Assembly: GCA_025925185.1 (NCBI GenBank)
Contig: JAICLV010000021.1
Location: forward strand, 1 to 23,072
DNA from: Acidothermaceae bacterium
GTDB lineage: Bacteria; Actinomycetota; Actinomycetes; Acidothermales; Acidothermaceae
Length of the DNA: 23,072 nucleotides
Reading direction: 5' to 3'
The notes beneath the pieces were generated by a model. That model saw only the letters and a list, made by a program, of their open reading frames with translations, had not been told where the DNA came from and made no database searches. The position numbers were made by a program, and so were the translations under genes. Of the stretch, positions 1 through 6,764 are shown in pieces (the first letter of the stretch is position 1; every line of letters begins with the position of its first letter).

Positions 1-457
1 CCACGTCGTCCCGCGATTCTTCGTCAAGGCAGGCGAGGCCGAAGTCGGCCGACATGAGGTCGGCGGTCGCCGCCTCGACGATGGAGCGCCCGGTTTCGGT
101 GATGGCGGCGAGCGTGCCGCGACCGTCGCGCGGGTTTGGCTGGCGCTCGACGAAGCCGGCGCGCTCGAGCCGGTCGATGGAGTTCGTGACGCTCGTCGGG
201 TGCACCATGAGCCGTTCGCCGATGCGGCCGAGCGGAAGCGCTCCATACCGGCTGAACCGCAGCAGCACCAAGACCTCGTAGCGCGCGAACGTGAGCCCGT
301 GCGGCTTCAACAACTCGTCGTACCGGGCCAGCAAGATCTGCTGCGCGCGCATGATGGACGTCGCCACCCGCATCGCGGACGCCGGCCCCCACGTCTCCTC
401 CCAGCGCCTGGCCGCGCGCTCGATTGGATCGAATGGCAGATCCAGCGGTTTGGCCAC
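1..457 (-). CDS. MarR-family transcriptional regulator, C-terminus cut by window edge
   Basis: This is a DNA-binding winged-helix repressor or activator of the MarR family; its ligand cannot be read from the sequence. About 152 residues are visible. An N-terminal helical part (residues 12-55) leads into the winged helix: LTFARYEVLVLL at 55-66, the recognition-helix region VHPTSVTNSIDRLE at 85-98, and a wing with the family Asp-x-Arg signature (D111, R113) at NPRDGRGTLAAIT. The frame was read by hand from the reverse complement. I chose the GTG at 457 because TACTTT (469-464) lies exactly 6 nt before it, the spacing of a leaderless transcript, and because the protein then begins just before the conserved DPIERAARRWEE segment. 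An in-frame ATG at 529 is possible but would overlap the divergent neighbour. The gene diverges from the DUF2127 gene with only 33 bp between starts, so that gene is a plausible target. Confidence 0.88.
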   Translation of the reverse strand, partial: MAKPLDLPFDPIERAARRWEETWGPASAMRVATSIMRAQQILLARYDELLKPHGLTFARYEVLVLLRFSRYGALPLGRIGERLMVHPTSVTNSIDRLERAGFVERQPNPRDGRGTLAAITETGRSIVEAATADLMSADFGLACLDEESRDDV

Positions 458-463
458 CCGACC

Positions 464-484
464 AAAGTACCGGTCGCCTACCCT
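464..484. promoter_or_regulatory. Back-to-back -10 boxes for the MarR gene and the DUF2127 gene
   Basis: TACTTT (minus strand, 469-464) sits 6 nt before the GTG at 457. TACCCT (plus strand, 479-484) sits 6 nt before the GTG at 491. Both fit the TANNNT -10 form and place the transcription start at or next to the start codon, so both mRNAs are probably leaderless. Each -35 position would fall on the other gene's start codon, so the two promoters should exclude each other. No good -35 hexamer is visible for either. This is inference from motif and spacing. Confidence 0.55.
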
Positions 485-490
485 TTGCTC

Positions 491-1309
491 GTGGACTGGA
501 GCCTGCGCGCGTGCGGGCGCAAGGGTCATGCCACCTACGCGCCTACCGAGCCCGAGTTTCGCGACCGCCTGCACACGCAGACGCCCGTCGGGGAGGCGTG
601 GCGGTGCCTTCGCTGCGGCACCTTCGTTGTCGGCGAGCCACGCCAGAGCGGCTCGGCCGAGGACGCGCCGATCGTGCTGCGCGGCCGCGCGCTGCGCGAC
701 GCGTTCGTGCTTCGGTTGCTCGCGGTCGAGCGGTTGCTCCGCGGCGTCGCGATGGCCCTGGGCAGCTGGGCGGTGCTGCGCTACGCACACAGCGAGAACG
801 CTTTACGCACGCTGTTCGAGAAGGACCTGCCCGCCGCGAAGCCGCTGTCCAGGGTCTTCGGGTACGACCTCGACCACTCGTCGCTCGTGCGCGAGATCCG
901 CAAGCTGTTGCTGGTGAAGCAGTCGACGCTGCACCTCATCGCGATCGCGCTTGCCGTCTACGCTGCGATCGAGATCGGCGAGGCGGTCGGGCTTTGGCTG
1001 CTGAAGCGGTGGGGCGAGTACTTCGCCACCGTCGCCACCGCGATTTTCCTGCCGTACGAGCTGTACGAGATAACCGAGAAGGTGACCCCGATCAGGGTCG
1101 GGGCGTTCGTCATCAACGTCGCCGCCGTTGTCTACCTGCTCCTGACCAAGCGGCTGTTCGGCTTGCGCGGCGGCCGGGCAGCGTACGAGGCCGAACGGCA
1201 CGAGGAGTCCCTGCTCGAAGTGGAGGAAGCCGCAGAAACCTCGCAGAACCGTTCTCGATCCGACTCGGTGTCCGACTCTCCGTCAGACCCGACGCCGTCC
1301 CCCGCCTGA
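491..1309 (+). CDS. DUF2127 family membrane protein with N-terminal Cys/His cluster
   Basis: A 272-residue protein of a family common in Actinobacteria; its function is unknown. The N-terminus has a possible metal-binding cluster (C8, H13, C39, C42, in RACGRKGH and WRCLRCG). It is followed by about four hydrophobic segments near residues 76-95, 147-170, 177-195 and 203-219, with the family-typical GLWLLKRWGEY and KRLFGLRGGRAAYEAERHE stretches. The tail (about 245-272) is Ser/Asp-rich and probably disordered. The open frame extends back to 200, but that part is antisense to the MarR gene. The GTG at 491 is preferred because TACCCT lies 6 nt before it and the protein then begins MDWSLRACGRKGH, as I remember for relatives. 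There is no Shine-Dalgarno sequence, which fits a leaderless mRNA. Confidence 0.85.
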   Translation: MDWSLRACGRKGHATYAPTEPEFRDRLHTQTPVGEAWRCLRCGTFVVGEPRQSGSAEDAPIVLRGRALRDAFVLRLLAVERLLRGVAMALGSWAVLRYAHSENALRTLFEKDLPAAKPLSRVFGYDLDHSSLVREIRKLLLVKQSTLHLIAIALAVYAAIEIGEAVGLWLLKRWGEYFATVATAIFLPYELYEITEKVTPIRVGAFVINVAAVVYLLLTKRLFGLRGGRAAYEAERHEESLLEVEEAAETSQNRSRSDSVSDSPSDPTPSPA

Positions 1310-1399
1310 TCTCGACAACATCGTGACGAACGGCTTGCCGCTCTTGCCCTAACGGTCACCCAGTGTGAGGCTTGCCCTATATAGGTGATTCGAGCGTGA

Positions 1400-1523
1400 G
1401 GTCCCGATGATCTCGGTTGGTCCGCCTCGAGTCTCGACAGGGTCGCCTCGCATGGCACCTCTCATGCCGGCGGCAAGCCGGGACCCTGACGTCTCCCCGT
1501 CGTCCCCTCACGCATCGGTGAGG
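1400..1523 (+). promoter_or_regulatory. Possible structured 5' leader of the acetate permease gene
   Basis: The 221 bp between the DUF2127 and permease genes contain two seen pairings. GGTCCCG (1400-1406) pairs perfectly with CGGGACC (1479-1485), enclosing about 72 nt with internal hairpins (GCATG 1450-1454 with CATGC 1463-1467; TCGA 1427-1430 with TCGA 1434-1437). CCTCAC (1506-1511) pairs with GTGAGG (1518-1523), which takes up half of the Shine-Dalgarno AGGAGG (1521-1526). A closed multi-hairpin element followed by a ribosome-site hairpin resembles riboswitch layout. It matches no riboswitch class I can recall. An AT-rich patch, TATATA at 1378-1383, is a possible -10 region. The functional reading is inference. 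Confidence 0.3.
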
Positions 1524-1530
1524 AGGAAAC

Positions 1531-2235
1531 GTGAGTCACATTGGCGTCCCTGAGGGAAAGCCGTCGGTACCCGTCGCGGATACCGCCCCGAGCCTGCCGC
1601 AGCCGCAGATTGCCGATCCGGGTCCGTTGGGTCTCGCCGGCTTCGCGATGACCACGTTCGTGCTGAGCGTTTTCAACACGAACATGATCAGCGGCACGGT
1701 GTCGGCGGCAGTGCTCCCGCTCGCGTTGTTCTACGGCGGCTTGGCGCAACTGCTCGCCGGCATGTGGGAATTCCGCAAGGGCAACACATTCGGCGCGGTC
1801 GCGTTCTCGTCATACGGCGCGTTCTGGCTCTCGTTCGCGGCGTACGTCAAGTTCGTGGCGCCAGGCCTTGACCCGGCCGACGCGGGCAACGCCACCGGAC
1901 TGTTCCTGCTCGCGTGGGCGGTCTTCACGCTCTACATGACAGTTGCTTCGATGCGCACGAACGGCGCGGTGCTCGCAGTGTTCGTGACGTTGAGCATCAC
2001 CTACATCCTGCTCACGATCGGCGCGTTCGCCGGCAGCCCGAACTGGGACAAGGCCGGTGGAGCGATGGGCATCGTCACCGCGGTATGCGCCTGGTACGCG
2101 TCGTTCGCGGCGGTCACCAACGGCACGTGGGGCCGCACCGTGCTGCCCACCTGGCCGCTGTCCGACAGTCGCCCACTGATGTCGTACCGCGGCAACCTGA
2201 TGTCGGAGCGCCAGCCGACGACGGTCGTCCGCTAG
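1531..2235 (+). CDS. satP: Acetate uptake permease, GPR1/FUN34/YaaH (SatP) family
   Basis: A 234-residue inner-membrane transporter for acetate and possibly succinate. The family signature is clear: DPGPLGLAGFAMTT at residues 29-42 corresponds to the NPAPLGLxGFAxTT motif before the first helix. FYGGLAQLLAGMWEFRKGNTFGA (about 68-89) is the second conserved block and contains the family's Gly-rich helix. Six hydrophobic segments can be traced between about residues 34 and 200. The N-terminal 28 residues are Pro-rich and cytosolic. The start is GTG at 1531, behind a strong Shine-Dalgarno AGGAGG at 1521-1526. The leader may fold (see 1400-1523). The gene converges on the toxin-antitoxin pair, with a hairpin between them. 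Acetate import would feed acetyl-CoA, in keeping with the thiolase and propionate genes further right, but no operon links them. Confidence 0.93.
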   Translation: MSHIGVPEGKPSVPVADTAPSLPQPQIADPGPLGLAGFAMTTFVLSVFNTNMISGTVSAAVLPLALFYGGLAQLLAGMWEFRKGNTFGAVAFSSYGAFWLSFAAYVKFVAPGLDPADAGNATGLFLLAWAVFTLYMTVASMRTNGAVLAVFVTLSITYILLTIGAFAGSPNWDKAGGAMGIVTAVCAWYASFAAVTNGTWGRTVLPTWPLSDSRPLMSYRGNLMSERQPTTVVR

Positions 2236-2248
2236 CACCGATCGCCGA

Positions 2249-2281
2249 CTGGCCGGCCGCTCATCGCGAGCGGCCGGTCAG
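2249..2281. terminator. Hairpin between convergent genes, possible bidirectional terminator
   Basis: A 14-bp stem (2249-2262 with 2268-2281, one G-T wobble, 5-nt loop) lies between the permease stop at 2235 and the toxin stop at 2287. The core is CCGGCCGCTC paired with GAGCGGCCGG. No T-tract follows on either strand. It could therefore be a stem-only actinobacterial terminator or simply an mRNA 3'-end stabiliser. Confidence 0.55.
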
Positions 2282-2286
2282 CGGCG

Positions 2287-2703
2287 TCATGCCGAGACCT
2301 CGAACGGGTTGAGGGTTCTCACGCCCGTCCGCGCTACGTCCGCACCGTTGCGCGTGACGAACGTCCAGCCATGCACCAATGCGGTGGCGGCGAGCAAGCC
2401 GTCGATCACCGGAAGCCGATCCGGCACATTGAGCCTGCCCCAGGTGTCCGCGATGGCCGATGTCACCGGCACGACGTGGTCAAGGTATGCCGCGAGCAAT
2501 CCGGTCAGCCACTGGTCGAGATCTTCTGCCGCCTCCGCTTCACGCCGCCGTAGGCCCTCGACGCCCTGGCGCAGCTCGCCAATGGTGAGGACGCTCAGAT
2601 ATAGGTCGTCTTGTCGGTGCTTGTCGAACCATGCCACGACCTGCGGATTTGGCAACCTGCGTCTCAGCTCAGACACGACGTTCGTGTCAAGGAGGAAGGT
2701 CAT
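2287..2703 (-). CDS. vapC: PIN-domain ribonuclease toxin, VapC-like
   Basis: A 138-residue PIN-domain toxin expected to cut RNA using Mg2+. The acidic active-site residues are visible: D6 (FLLDTNVVSEL), E43 (TIGELRQG), D101 (PVIDGLLAATA), and the TRNGAD motif at 117-122 that supplies the last Asn/Asp position. The length is normal for VapC. The start ATG (2703) overlaps the antitoxin stop in ATGA, so the two genes are translationally coupled, with the antitoxin first. Both lie downstream of meaB on the same strand, but they have their own operator and -10 box. Known for the family: the free toxin is bacteriostatic and is neutralised by the antitoxin. The RNA target here is unknown. Confidence 0.92.
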   Translation of the reverse strand: MTFLLDTNVVSELRRRLPNPQVVAWFDKHRQDDLYLSVLTIGELRQGVEGLRRREAEAAEDLDQWLTGLLAAYLDHVVPVTSAIADTWGRLNVPDRLPVIDGLLAATALVHGWTFVTRNGADVARTGVRTLNPFEVSA

Positions 2704-2963
2704 TCGCGGTCCGACAACTCGGTGGCTCGCGCCAGATCAGGGGCGCGTTCGACAACAAGCTCGTCGCTCCGAGGACCCCGGCACAGGTACTCGTTGAAGT
2801 CGACAGTTTGGCCCTTGAGCCGGCGGTATTCCGCGATGTCAAGGACGACCGCGACCTCCGCGCCATGCTTGGTGACGAACTGTGCGCCATCCGACTGCGC
2901 GTGGCGGATCAGCTCGCTGAAGCGCTGCTTAGCATCTTGAACCTGCCAATGCGACTCGGTCAT
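2700..2963 (-). CDS. vapB: Antitoxin of the Phd/YefM type, partner of the PIN toxin
   Basis: An 87-residue antitoxin. Its N-terminal half (residues 6-48) has the Phd/YefM pattern: WQVQDAKQRFSELIRHA, then the FVTKHGAEVAVVLDIAEYRRL strand-helix. This part dimerises and binds DNA. The C-terminal tail (about 55-87), rich in acidic and Arg residues, would wrap the toxin. The start is ATG at 2963, because GGGAGG (2973-2968) lies 4 nt before it; the preceding GTG at 2966 is only 1 nt from that Shine-Dalgarno sequence. It overlaps the toxin gene by 4 bp. A perfect palindrome just upstream is the likely autorepression site. Pairing of a Phd/YefM antitoxin with a PIN toxin is well known in Actinobacteria. 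Confidence 0.9.
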   Translation of the reverse strand: MTESHWQVQDAKQRFSELIRHAQSDGAQFVTKHGAEVAVVLDIAEYRRLKGQTVDFNEYLCRGPRSDELVVERAPDLARATELSDRE

Positions 2964-2975
2964 CACACCTCCCGA

Positions 2976-2988
2976 CTAGACAGTCTAG
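2976..2988. promoter_or_regulatory. Palindromic operator with embedded -10 box for the toxin-antitoxin pair
   Basis: CTAGAC-A-GTCTAG is a perfect 13-bp inverted repeat, 12 bp upstream of the antitoxin ATG. On the minus strand it contains TAGACT (2987-2982), a good TANNNT -10 box, so repressor binding would block the promoter. The site also covers the TAG stop codon of meaB (2985-2987). The role is inferred from position and symmetry. Confidence 0.6.
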
Positions 2989-3920
2989 CCAGAGCGATCC
3001 TTTGGCGGAGAGGTCGTCGCAAGATCCGCCGCGGCAGCGAACGCGTCGAGCTGACCCGACACAACCTGACCGGCTAGCTCCAGCAAGCGCGGATCGTCGG
3101 CGCGCAGCCCGAGCCGCTCAGTGAGCATCGCGAGCGCCAGCGATCGAATCTCCTGCGCCACCCGCGCCACGCGCCTTCGTTGCCCTTCCCCGGACGACGT
3201 GAGCCAGTCGCGGTGCTTGTCGATCGCCTCGACCAGCTCGCCGACGCCACCCTCGGCCGTCGCCACCGCCCGCACCACCGGTGGCCGCCATTCGCCGGGC
3301 CGCCGCTCGGTCACGTGCGTGAGCATGTGCCGCAGCTCGCGCAGCGCGTCGTCCGCGCCATCGCGATCGGCCTTGTTGACGACCAGCACGTCGGCGACCT
3401 CGAGCAACCCGGCCTTGGCGGCCTGCACGCCGTCGCCCATGCCGGGCGCGACGAGCACGACCGTGGTGTCAGCGGTGGCCGCGACGTCGACCTCCGCCTG
3501 GCCCACGCCGACGGTTTCGATCAGGACGACGTCGAAGCCCGCCGATTCGACAGCGCGCACGGCCTGCGGCGTCGCCGCGGCGAGCCCGCCAAGATGACCG
3601 CGGGAGGCCATCGACCGGATGAACACCGCGTCGTCGGTGGCGTGCGTTTGCATGCGCACACGGTCGCCGAGCAGCGCACCGCCGGTGAACGGCGAACTCG
3701 GGTCGACGGCGAGCACGGCCACCCGCTTACTGTGCGCGCGCCAATGCGCGATGAGCGCGGACGTCGTGGTCGACTTGCCGACGCCCGGCGCGCCGGTGAC
3801 ACCTATCACGTAAGGGGTACTGGCTGGCTTCGGAAGCCGGCGCAGCAGCTCGGGCACTTGGGGGTCGGCGTCCTCGATGAGCGAGATGAGCCGCGCCAGC
3901 ACACGGGCGTCGTCGGCCAT
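2985..3920 (-). CDS. meaB: MeaB-type GTPase, methylmalonyl-CoA mutase chaperone (ArgK/MeaB family)
   Basis: A 311-residue G3E GTPase that loads and protects the adenosylcobalamin of methylmalonyl-CoA mutase. Motifs in order: Walker A GAPGVGKST (residues 43-51), the family block VDPSSPFTGGALLGDRVRM (72-90), RSMASRGHLGG (102-112), the switch/Walker B region ETVGVGQAEVDV (135-146), and the guanine-specificity motif NKAD (182-185). A C-terminal helical dimerisation arm follows. The open frame reaches 3974, but the ATG at 3920 is chosen because it overlaps the thiolase stop in TGATG, giving translational coupling, and because the extension is only basic low-complexity sequence. No mutase gene is in the window, but methylmalonyl-CoA epimerase is nearby. 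An alternative name, LAO/AO transport ATPase ArgK, is historical. Confidence 0.93.
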   Translation of the reverse strand: MADDARVLARLISLIEDADPQVPELLRRLPKPASTPYVIGVTGAPGVGKSTTTSALIAHWRAHSKRVAVLAVDPSSPFTGGALLGDRVRMQTHATDDAVFIRSMASRGHLGGLAAATPQAVRAVESAGFDVVLIETVGVGQAEVDVAATADTTVVLVAPGMGDGVQAAKAGLLEVADVLVVNKADRDGADDALRELRHMLTHVTERRPGEWRPPVVRAVATAEGGVGELVEAIDKHRDWLTSSGEGQRRRVARVAQEIRSLALAMLTERLGLRADDPRLLELAGQVVSGQLDAFAAAADLATTSPPKDRSG

Positions 3921-5113
3921 CAGTGATTGTCGACCCGGACGACGAGGGCGTCGCCCTGACCGCCGCCGCCGCACAAGCCGGCGACTCCTGTGCCACCGCC
4001 GCGACGGCGCAACTCATGAACGAGATGGACGACGAGCCGCGCGCCCGACATACCGATCGGATGGCCTAGCGCGATGGCGCCGCCGTTGACGTTGACCTTC
4101 TCGGGGTCGACGTTGAGCTCGCGCATCGACTGAATCGCAACTGCGGCGAACGCCTCGTTGATTTCGACGAGGTCGACGTTGTCGATGTCGATGCCGTCAC
4201 GCTGCAGGGCCTTCGCGATGGCGCGAGAAGGCTGCGAGTGAAGGGAATTGTCGGGACCCGCCACGGTGCCGTACGCACCGATCTCGGCGAACACCGGCCA
4301 GCCACGACGGTTCGCGTTCTCTCGTGTCGTCACGAGAACGGCGGCCGCGCCGTCCGAGATTTGCGACGAGCTGCCGGCGGTGATGGTGCCGTCTTGCGCA
4401 AACGCTGGTCTTAACTTGCTGAGCGACTCGACCGTTGTGTCGGGGCGAACGCCTTCGTCCTCGTTGATGACCATGGTCTCGCCACGCTTGAGCGAGACTG
4501 CGACCGGTGCGATCTCGGCGTCGAAGTAGCCGTCTTTGCGCGCGTGCGCCGCGCGTTGATGAGAGCGGGCGGCGAACTCGTCCTGCTCCTCGCGGCTGAT
4601 GCCGTGCTTGGCGTTGTGCCGCTCGGTCGACTCGCCCATCGCGAGGTGGTCGAACGCGTCGGTCAACCCGTCGTACGACATCGAGTCGAGGAGTTGAGCC
4701 GGGCCGAATTTGAATCCCTGCCTGGATTTTTGCAGCAGGTGAGGCGCGTTCGTCATCGACTCCATACCGCCGGCGACGATGGTTTCGAACTCGCCGGCAC
4801 GAATCAGTTGGTCGGCGAGCGCGATCGCGTCGAGGCCCGACAGGCACACCTTGTTTATGGTCAGCGCGGGAACCGTCATCGGGATGCCTGCGTTGACCGC
4901 GGCTTGGCGCGCTGGAATTTGACCAGCTCCGGCCTGCAACACCTGGCCCAGGATGACGTACTCGACGTCTTCAGGGGCCGCACCCGCGCGCTCAAGCGCC
5001 GCCTTGATCGCGACGCCACCGAGGTCGGTGCCCTTGAAGTCGCGCAGTCCGCCAAGCAGCTTCCCGATCGGCGTGCGCGCCGCGGAGACGATGACCGAAC
5101 CGTTGCCTAGCAT
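3920..5113 (-). CDS. Acetyl-CoA C-acetyltransferase (thiolase II)
   Basis: A 397-residue cytosolic thiolase that joins two acetyl-CoA into acetoacetyl-CoA or cleaves it. The catalytic set is complete: nucleophile C90 in [14 protein letters not shown], the NEAFA motif at 319-323, H351 in [10 protein letters not shown], and C381 in [12 protein letters not shown]. The length and the NKVCLSG motif fit the biosynthetic acetoacetyl-CoA thiolase group rather than long-chain FadA, but the sequence cannot settle the direction. The ATG at 5113 follows the Shine-Dalgarno GGAGGAG, and a TAGCCT -10 box lies at 5146-5141. The stop overlaps the meaB start, so the two form an operon. It diverges from methylmalonyl-CoA epimerase, an arrangement that points to propionate or branched acyl-CoA metabolism. 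Confidence 0.95.
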   Translation of the reverse strand: MLGNGSVIVSAARTPIGKLLGGLRDFKGTDLGGVAIKAALERAGAAPEDVEYVILGQVLQAGAGQIPARQAAVNAGIPMTVPALTINKVCLSGLDAIALADQLIRAGEFETIVAGGMESMTNAPHLLQKSRQGFKFGPAQLLDSMSYDGLTDAFDHLAMGESTERHNAKHGISREEQDEFAARSHQRAAHARKDGYFDAEIAPVAVSLKRGETMVINEDEGVRPDTTVESLSKLRPAFAQDGTITAGSSSQISDGAAAVLVTTRENANRRGWPVFAEIGAYGTVAGPDNSLHSQPSRAIAKALQRDGIDIDNVDLVEINEAFAAVAIQSMRELNVDPEKVNVNGGAIALGHPIGMSGARLVVHLVHELRRRGGGTGVAGLCGGGGQGDALVVRVDNH

Positions 5114-5140
5114 TCCCGCTCCTCCGCTCGACTGAGTCCC

Positions 5141-5146
5141 AGGCTA
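5141..5146 (-). promoter_or_regulatory. -10 box of the thiolase-meaB operon
   Basis: TAGCCT on the minus strand (5146-5141) fits TANNNT and would start transcription near 5134. That leaves a short leader carrying the GGAGGAG ribosome site. No convincing -35 hexamer is visible. Confidence 0.4.
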
Positions 5147-5300
5147 TTGCCGCACGCGCCGCGGCGCAGCCTCTAGCTCGCCGGCCCGCCACTCGCCCTT
5201 CCCGTCGAGAGTGCACGTTCGGTCGACTTCAGCGCGCCGCAAGCCCGACCGCAACCGCAGTCTCGGCGCGCAGGCGGGCTTGGCGAGCTGGTTGCTCGCA

Positions 5301-5306
5301 TAGGCT
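5301..5306 (+). promoter_or_regulatory. -10 box of the epimerase gene, leaderless type
   Basis: TAGGCT lies exactly 6 nt before the ATG at 5313, and there is no Shine-Dalgarno sequence between them. TTGGCG at 5280-5285 could be a weak -35, with a short 15-nt spacer. Transcription would begin at the start codon. Confidence 0.5.
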
Positions 5307-5312
5307 GGGCCG

Positions 5313-5738
5313 ATGCTGCAACGCATCGACCACGTGGGCATCGCGGTCGCAGACCTAGACGCGGCAATCGAGCGCTACCGCGACACCTTCGCCCTCGACG
5401 TGGTCGCCCTAGAGACGAACACCGAGCAGGGCGTGCGCGAGGCCATGCTGGCCCTCGGCGCTGGCGCGACGAGCCCCGCCTCGTACGTTCAGCTGCTGGA
5501 GCCGCTCGGCGACGACACGCCCGTCGGCCGCTTTTTGGCCCGCCGCGGCGAGGGCCTGCACCACATCGGCTACGCAGTCAACGACGTCGCCGAGGAGCTG
5601 AAATACCTTACCCAGCAAGGGATCGAGCTGATCGACCAGCGGCCAAGACACGGTTCGATGGGGGCGTCGATCGCGTTCCTCCACCCGCGCGGGCTGCACG
5701 GGGTGTTGACAGAACTCGTCCAGGCCGCTCGGTCCTGA
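5313..5738 (+). CDS. mce: Methylmalonyl-CoA epimerase
   Basis: A 141-residue vicinal-oxygen-chelate enzyme that converts (S)- to (R)-methylmalonyl-CoA in the propionate pathway. Metal ligands and the catalytic base can be placed: H7 in IDHVGIAV, Q60 in YVQLLEPL, H84 in GLHHIGYAV, E134 in GVLTELVQ, and E43 in VREAMLALG. The spacing H7 to E43 (+36) and to Q60 (+53) agrees with what I recall for the Propionibacterium enzyme. Two beta-alpha-beta-beta-beta modules cover about residues 3-65 and 79-136. The ATG at 5313 is supported by a TAGGCT box 6 nt upstream. The gene diverges from thiolase-meaB across about 200 bp; MeaB and the epimerase serve the same pathway. Confidence 0.94.
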   Translation: MLQRIDHVGIAVADLDAAIERYRDTFALDVVALETNTEQGVREAMLALGAGATSPASYVQLLEPLGDDTPVGRFLARRGEGLHHIGYAVNDVAEELKYLTQQGIELIDQRPRHGSMGASIAFLHPRGLHGVLTELVQAARS

Positions 5739-5750
5739 CATCATCGGGGC

Positions 5751-6014
5751 ATGCATCCGATGCTGTCCGTCGCACAAGCCGCGCAGGCCGCGCACGATGT
5801 GGCTGCCAAGTTGCCGGAGCCGACGGCGAAGGTCACCGTGCCGATCATCGTCGTCTTCGCCTTGCTGGCGCTGCTCGCGCTTGCGCGCAAGCTCGTGGCG
5901 CTCGCGCTCATCGCGATCATCGTCGCGGGCGTCTTCGTCGCCTACCAATCGGGCGCGTTCGACCAGTGGGTCGACAAGGGCAAGTCGATCATCGACCAGC
6001 ACACCGGCAGCTAG
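5751..6014 (+). CDS. Small two-helix membrane protein, function unknown
   Basis: An 87-residue protein that I do not recognise. It has an Ala-rich, amphipathic N-terminus (1-27), two strongly hydrophobic stretches (about 28-45 and 47-65) separated by ARK, and a charged soluble tail (66-87, FDQWVDKGKSIIDQ). That pattern suggests a membrane hairpin with both ends on the same side. It begins 12 bp after the epimerase stop and is probably co-transcribed with it, although CATCAT 6 nt before the ATG could be its own weak -10 box. A start at the second Met (5760) is possible. Its stop shares CTAG with the stop of the opposing hydrolase. The coding call rests on the clean hydrophobic pattern and tight packing. 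Confidence 0.72.
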   Translation: MHPMLSVAQAAQAAHDVAAKLPEPTAKVTVPIIVVFALLALLALARKLVALALIAIIVAGVFVAYQSGAFDQWVDKGKSIIDQHTGS

Positions 6015-6724
6015 AAACTCGCCACAAAGGTCCGCAACGCCAGAGCGAACGCGCCCGGCGTCTCGACCGCGCTCAGATGCCCAGCGGCCGGCAACTGAAC
6101 CAACGTCGACCGAGGCAGCGCCTCGGCCATCGTCCGCGCCTGCTCAGGCGGCGCGAGCAGATCCTCCGCACCGACGACCACCAGCGCCGGGACCTCAGTG
6201 GCACGCAACGTCTCAATCGAGTCGGGCCGCCCGGCCATCGCCTGCTCCCACGCGGCCGCCGACGCGGGCTGGGTCAGCGCCACCAGGTCAGTAACGAACT
6301 CGACAACCTCGGGCCGGTCGCACTTCGTCGTCTCCCCGATCAACGTCGGCAGCACCTCCTCCAACAGCACCCGGCCGCTGCGCTCGTCGTCCAAGATTTG
6401 AGCGATGCGAAAGCGGTTCGCGCGCGTCGCGTCGGAGTCCGCGTCCGCCTTGGTGTCGGCGAGCACGACCGCGGCGGCTCGTGACCGATGCCGCCGCAAG
6501 AACGCCATCGTGAGGTAGCCGCCCATCGAGACGCCGCCGATGATCGCGCGCTCCACCCCGCGGGCGTCGAGCAGGGCGGCGACGTCGTCGGCAAGCGCGT
6601 CGAGCGAAGACGACGGGGCGTAGTCGGGAGTGAGCAATTCGATTCCCGGGAGGTCCGCGCGCAGCGGCTCGAACATCCGGCTCGACAGCGGAAACGCATG
6701 CAGCAGCACGACCGGAAGCGCCAT
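6011..6724 (-). CDS. Alpha/beta-fold hydrolase
   Basis: A 237-residue soluble hydrolase. The oxyanion-hole region LLHAFPLSSRMFEPL (7-21), the nucleophile elbow GGVSMGG with S66, the acid D188 (VVGAEDLLAPP) and the base H216 (AAGHLSAVETP) form a complete Ser-Asp-His triad in the usual order. A helical cap lies around residues 98-165. The substrate cannot be inferred; the general form resembles esterases and 3-oxoadipate enol-lactonase-like enzymes. The start ATG at 6724 has TAGCGT exactly 6 nt upstream (6736-6731), a leaderless arrangement. The gene is divergent from aminopeptidase P (40 bp) and its stop overlaps that of the small membrane protein in the 4-bp palindrome CTAG (6011-6014). Confidence 0.9.
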   Translation of the reverse strand: MALPVVLLHAFPLSSRMFEPLRADLPGIELLTPDYAPSSSLDALADDVAALLDARGVERAIIGGVSMGGYLTMAFLRRHRSRAAAVVLADTKADADSDATRANRFRIAQILDDERSGRVLLEEVLPTLIGETTKCDRPEVVEFVTDLVALTQPASAAAWEQAMAGRPDSIETLRATEVPALVVVGAEDLLAPPEQARTMAEALPRSTLVQLPAAGHLSAVETPGAFALALRTFVASF

Positions 6725-6730
6725 GCGCTC

Positions 6731-6758
6731 ACGCTACCCACCCGCCCTGCGGTTACAT
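6731..6758. promoter_or_regulatory. Divergent -10 boxes for the hydrolase and aminopeptidase P
   Basis: TAGCGT (minus, 6736-6731) lies 6 nt before the hydrolase ATG. TTACAT (plus, 6753-6758) lies 6 nt before the aminopeptidase ATG at 6765; it departs from TANNNT at position 2, and a GGAG at 6759-6762 could instead act as a ribosome site. The 40-bp gap leaves no room for anything else. Confidence 0.4.
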
Positions 6759-6764
6759 GGAGTC

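Noticed and set aside
24..392. Minus-strand 122-codon open frame at the left edge
   Set aside because: It is an Arg/Ala-rich shadow frame; the neighbouring minus-strand frame reads as MarR.
200..490. Plus-strand extension of the DUF2127 frame back to 200
   Set aside because: It is antisense to a clear MarR winged-helix sequence and its translation is low-complexity Arg/His/Gln text; the GTG at 491 with a -10 box fits better.
1378..1485. A known riboswitch (c-di-AMP, c-di-GMP, SAM, TPP, ZTP) ahead of the acetate permease
   Set aside because: The conserved cores I remember for these classes are absent, so I report only an unclassified possible structure.
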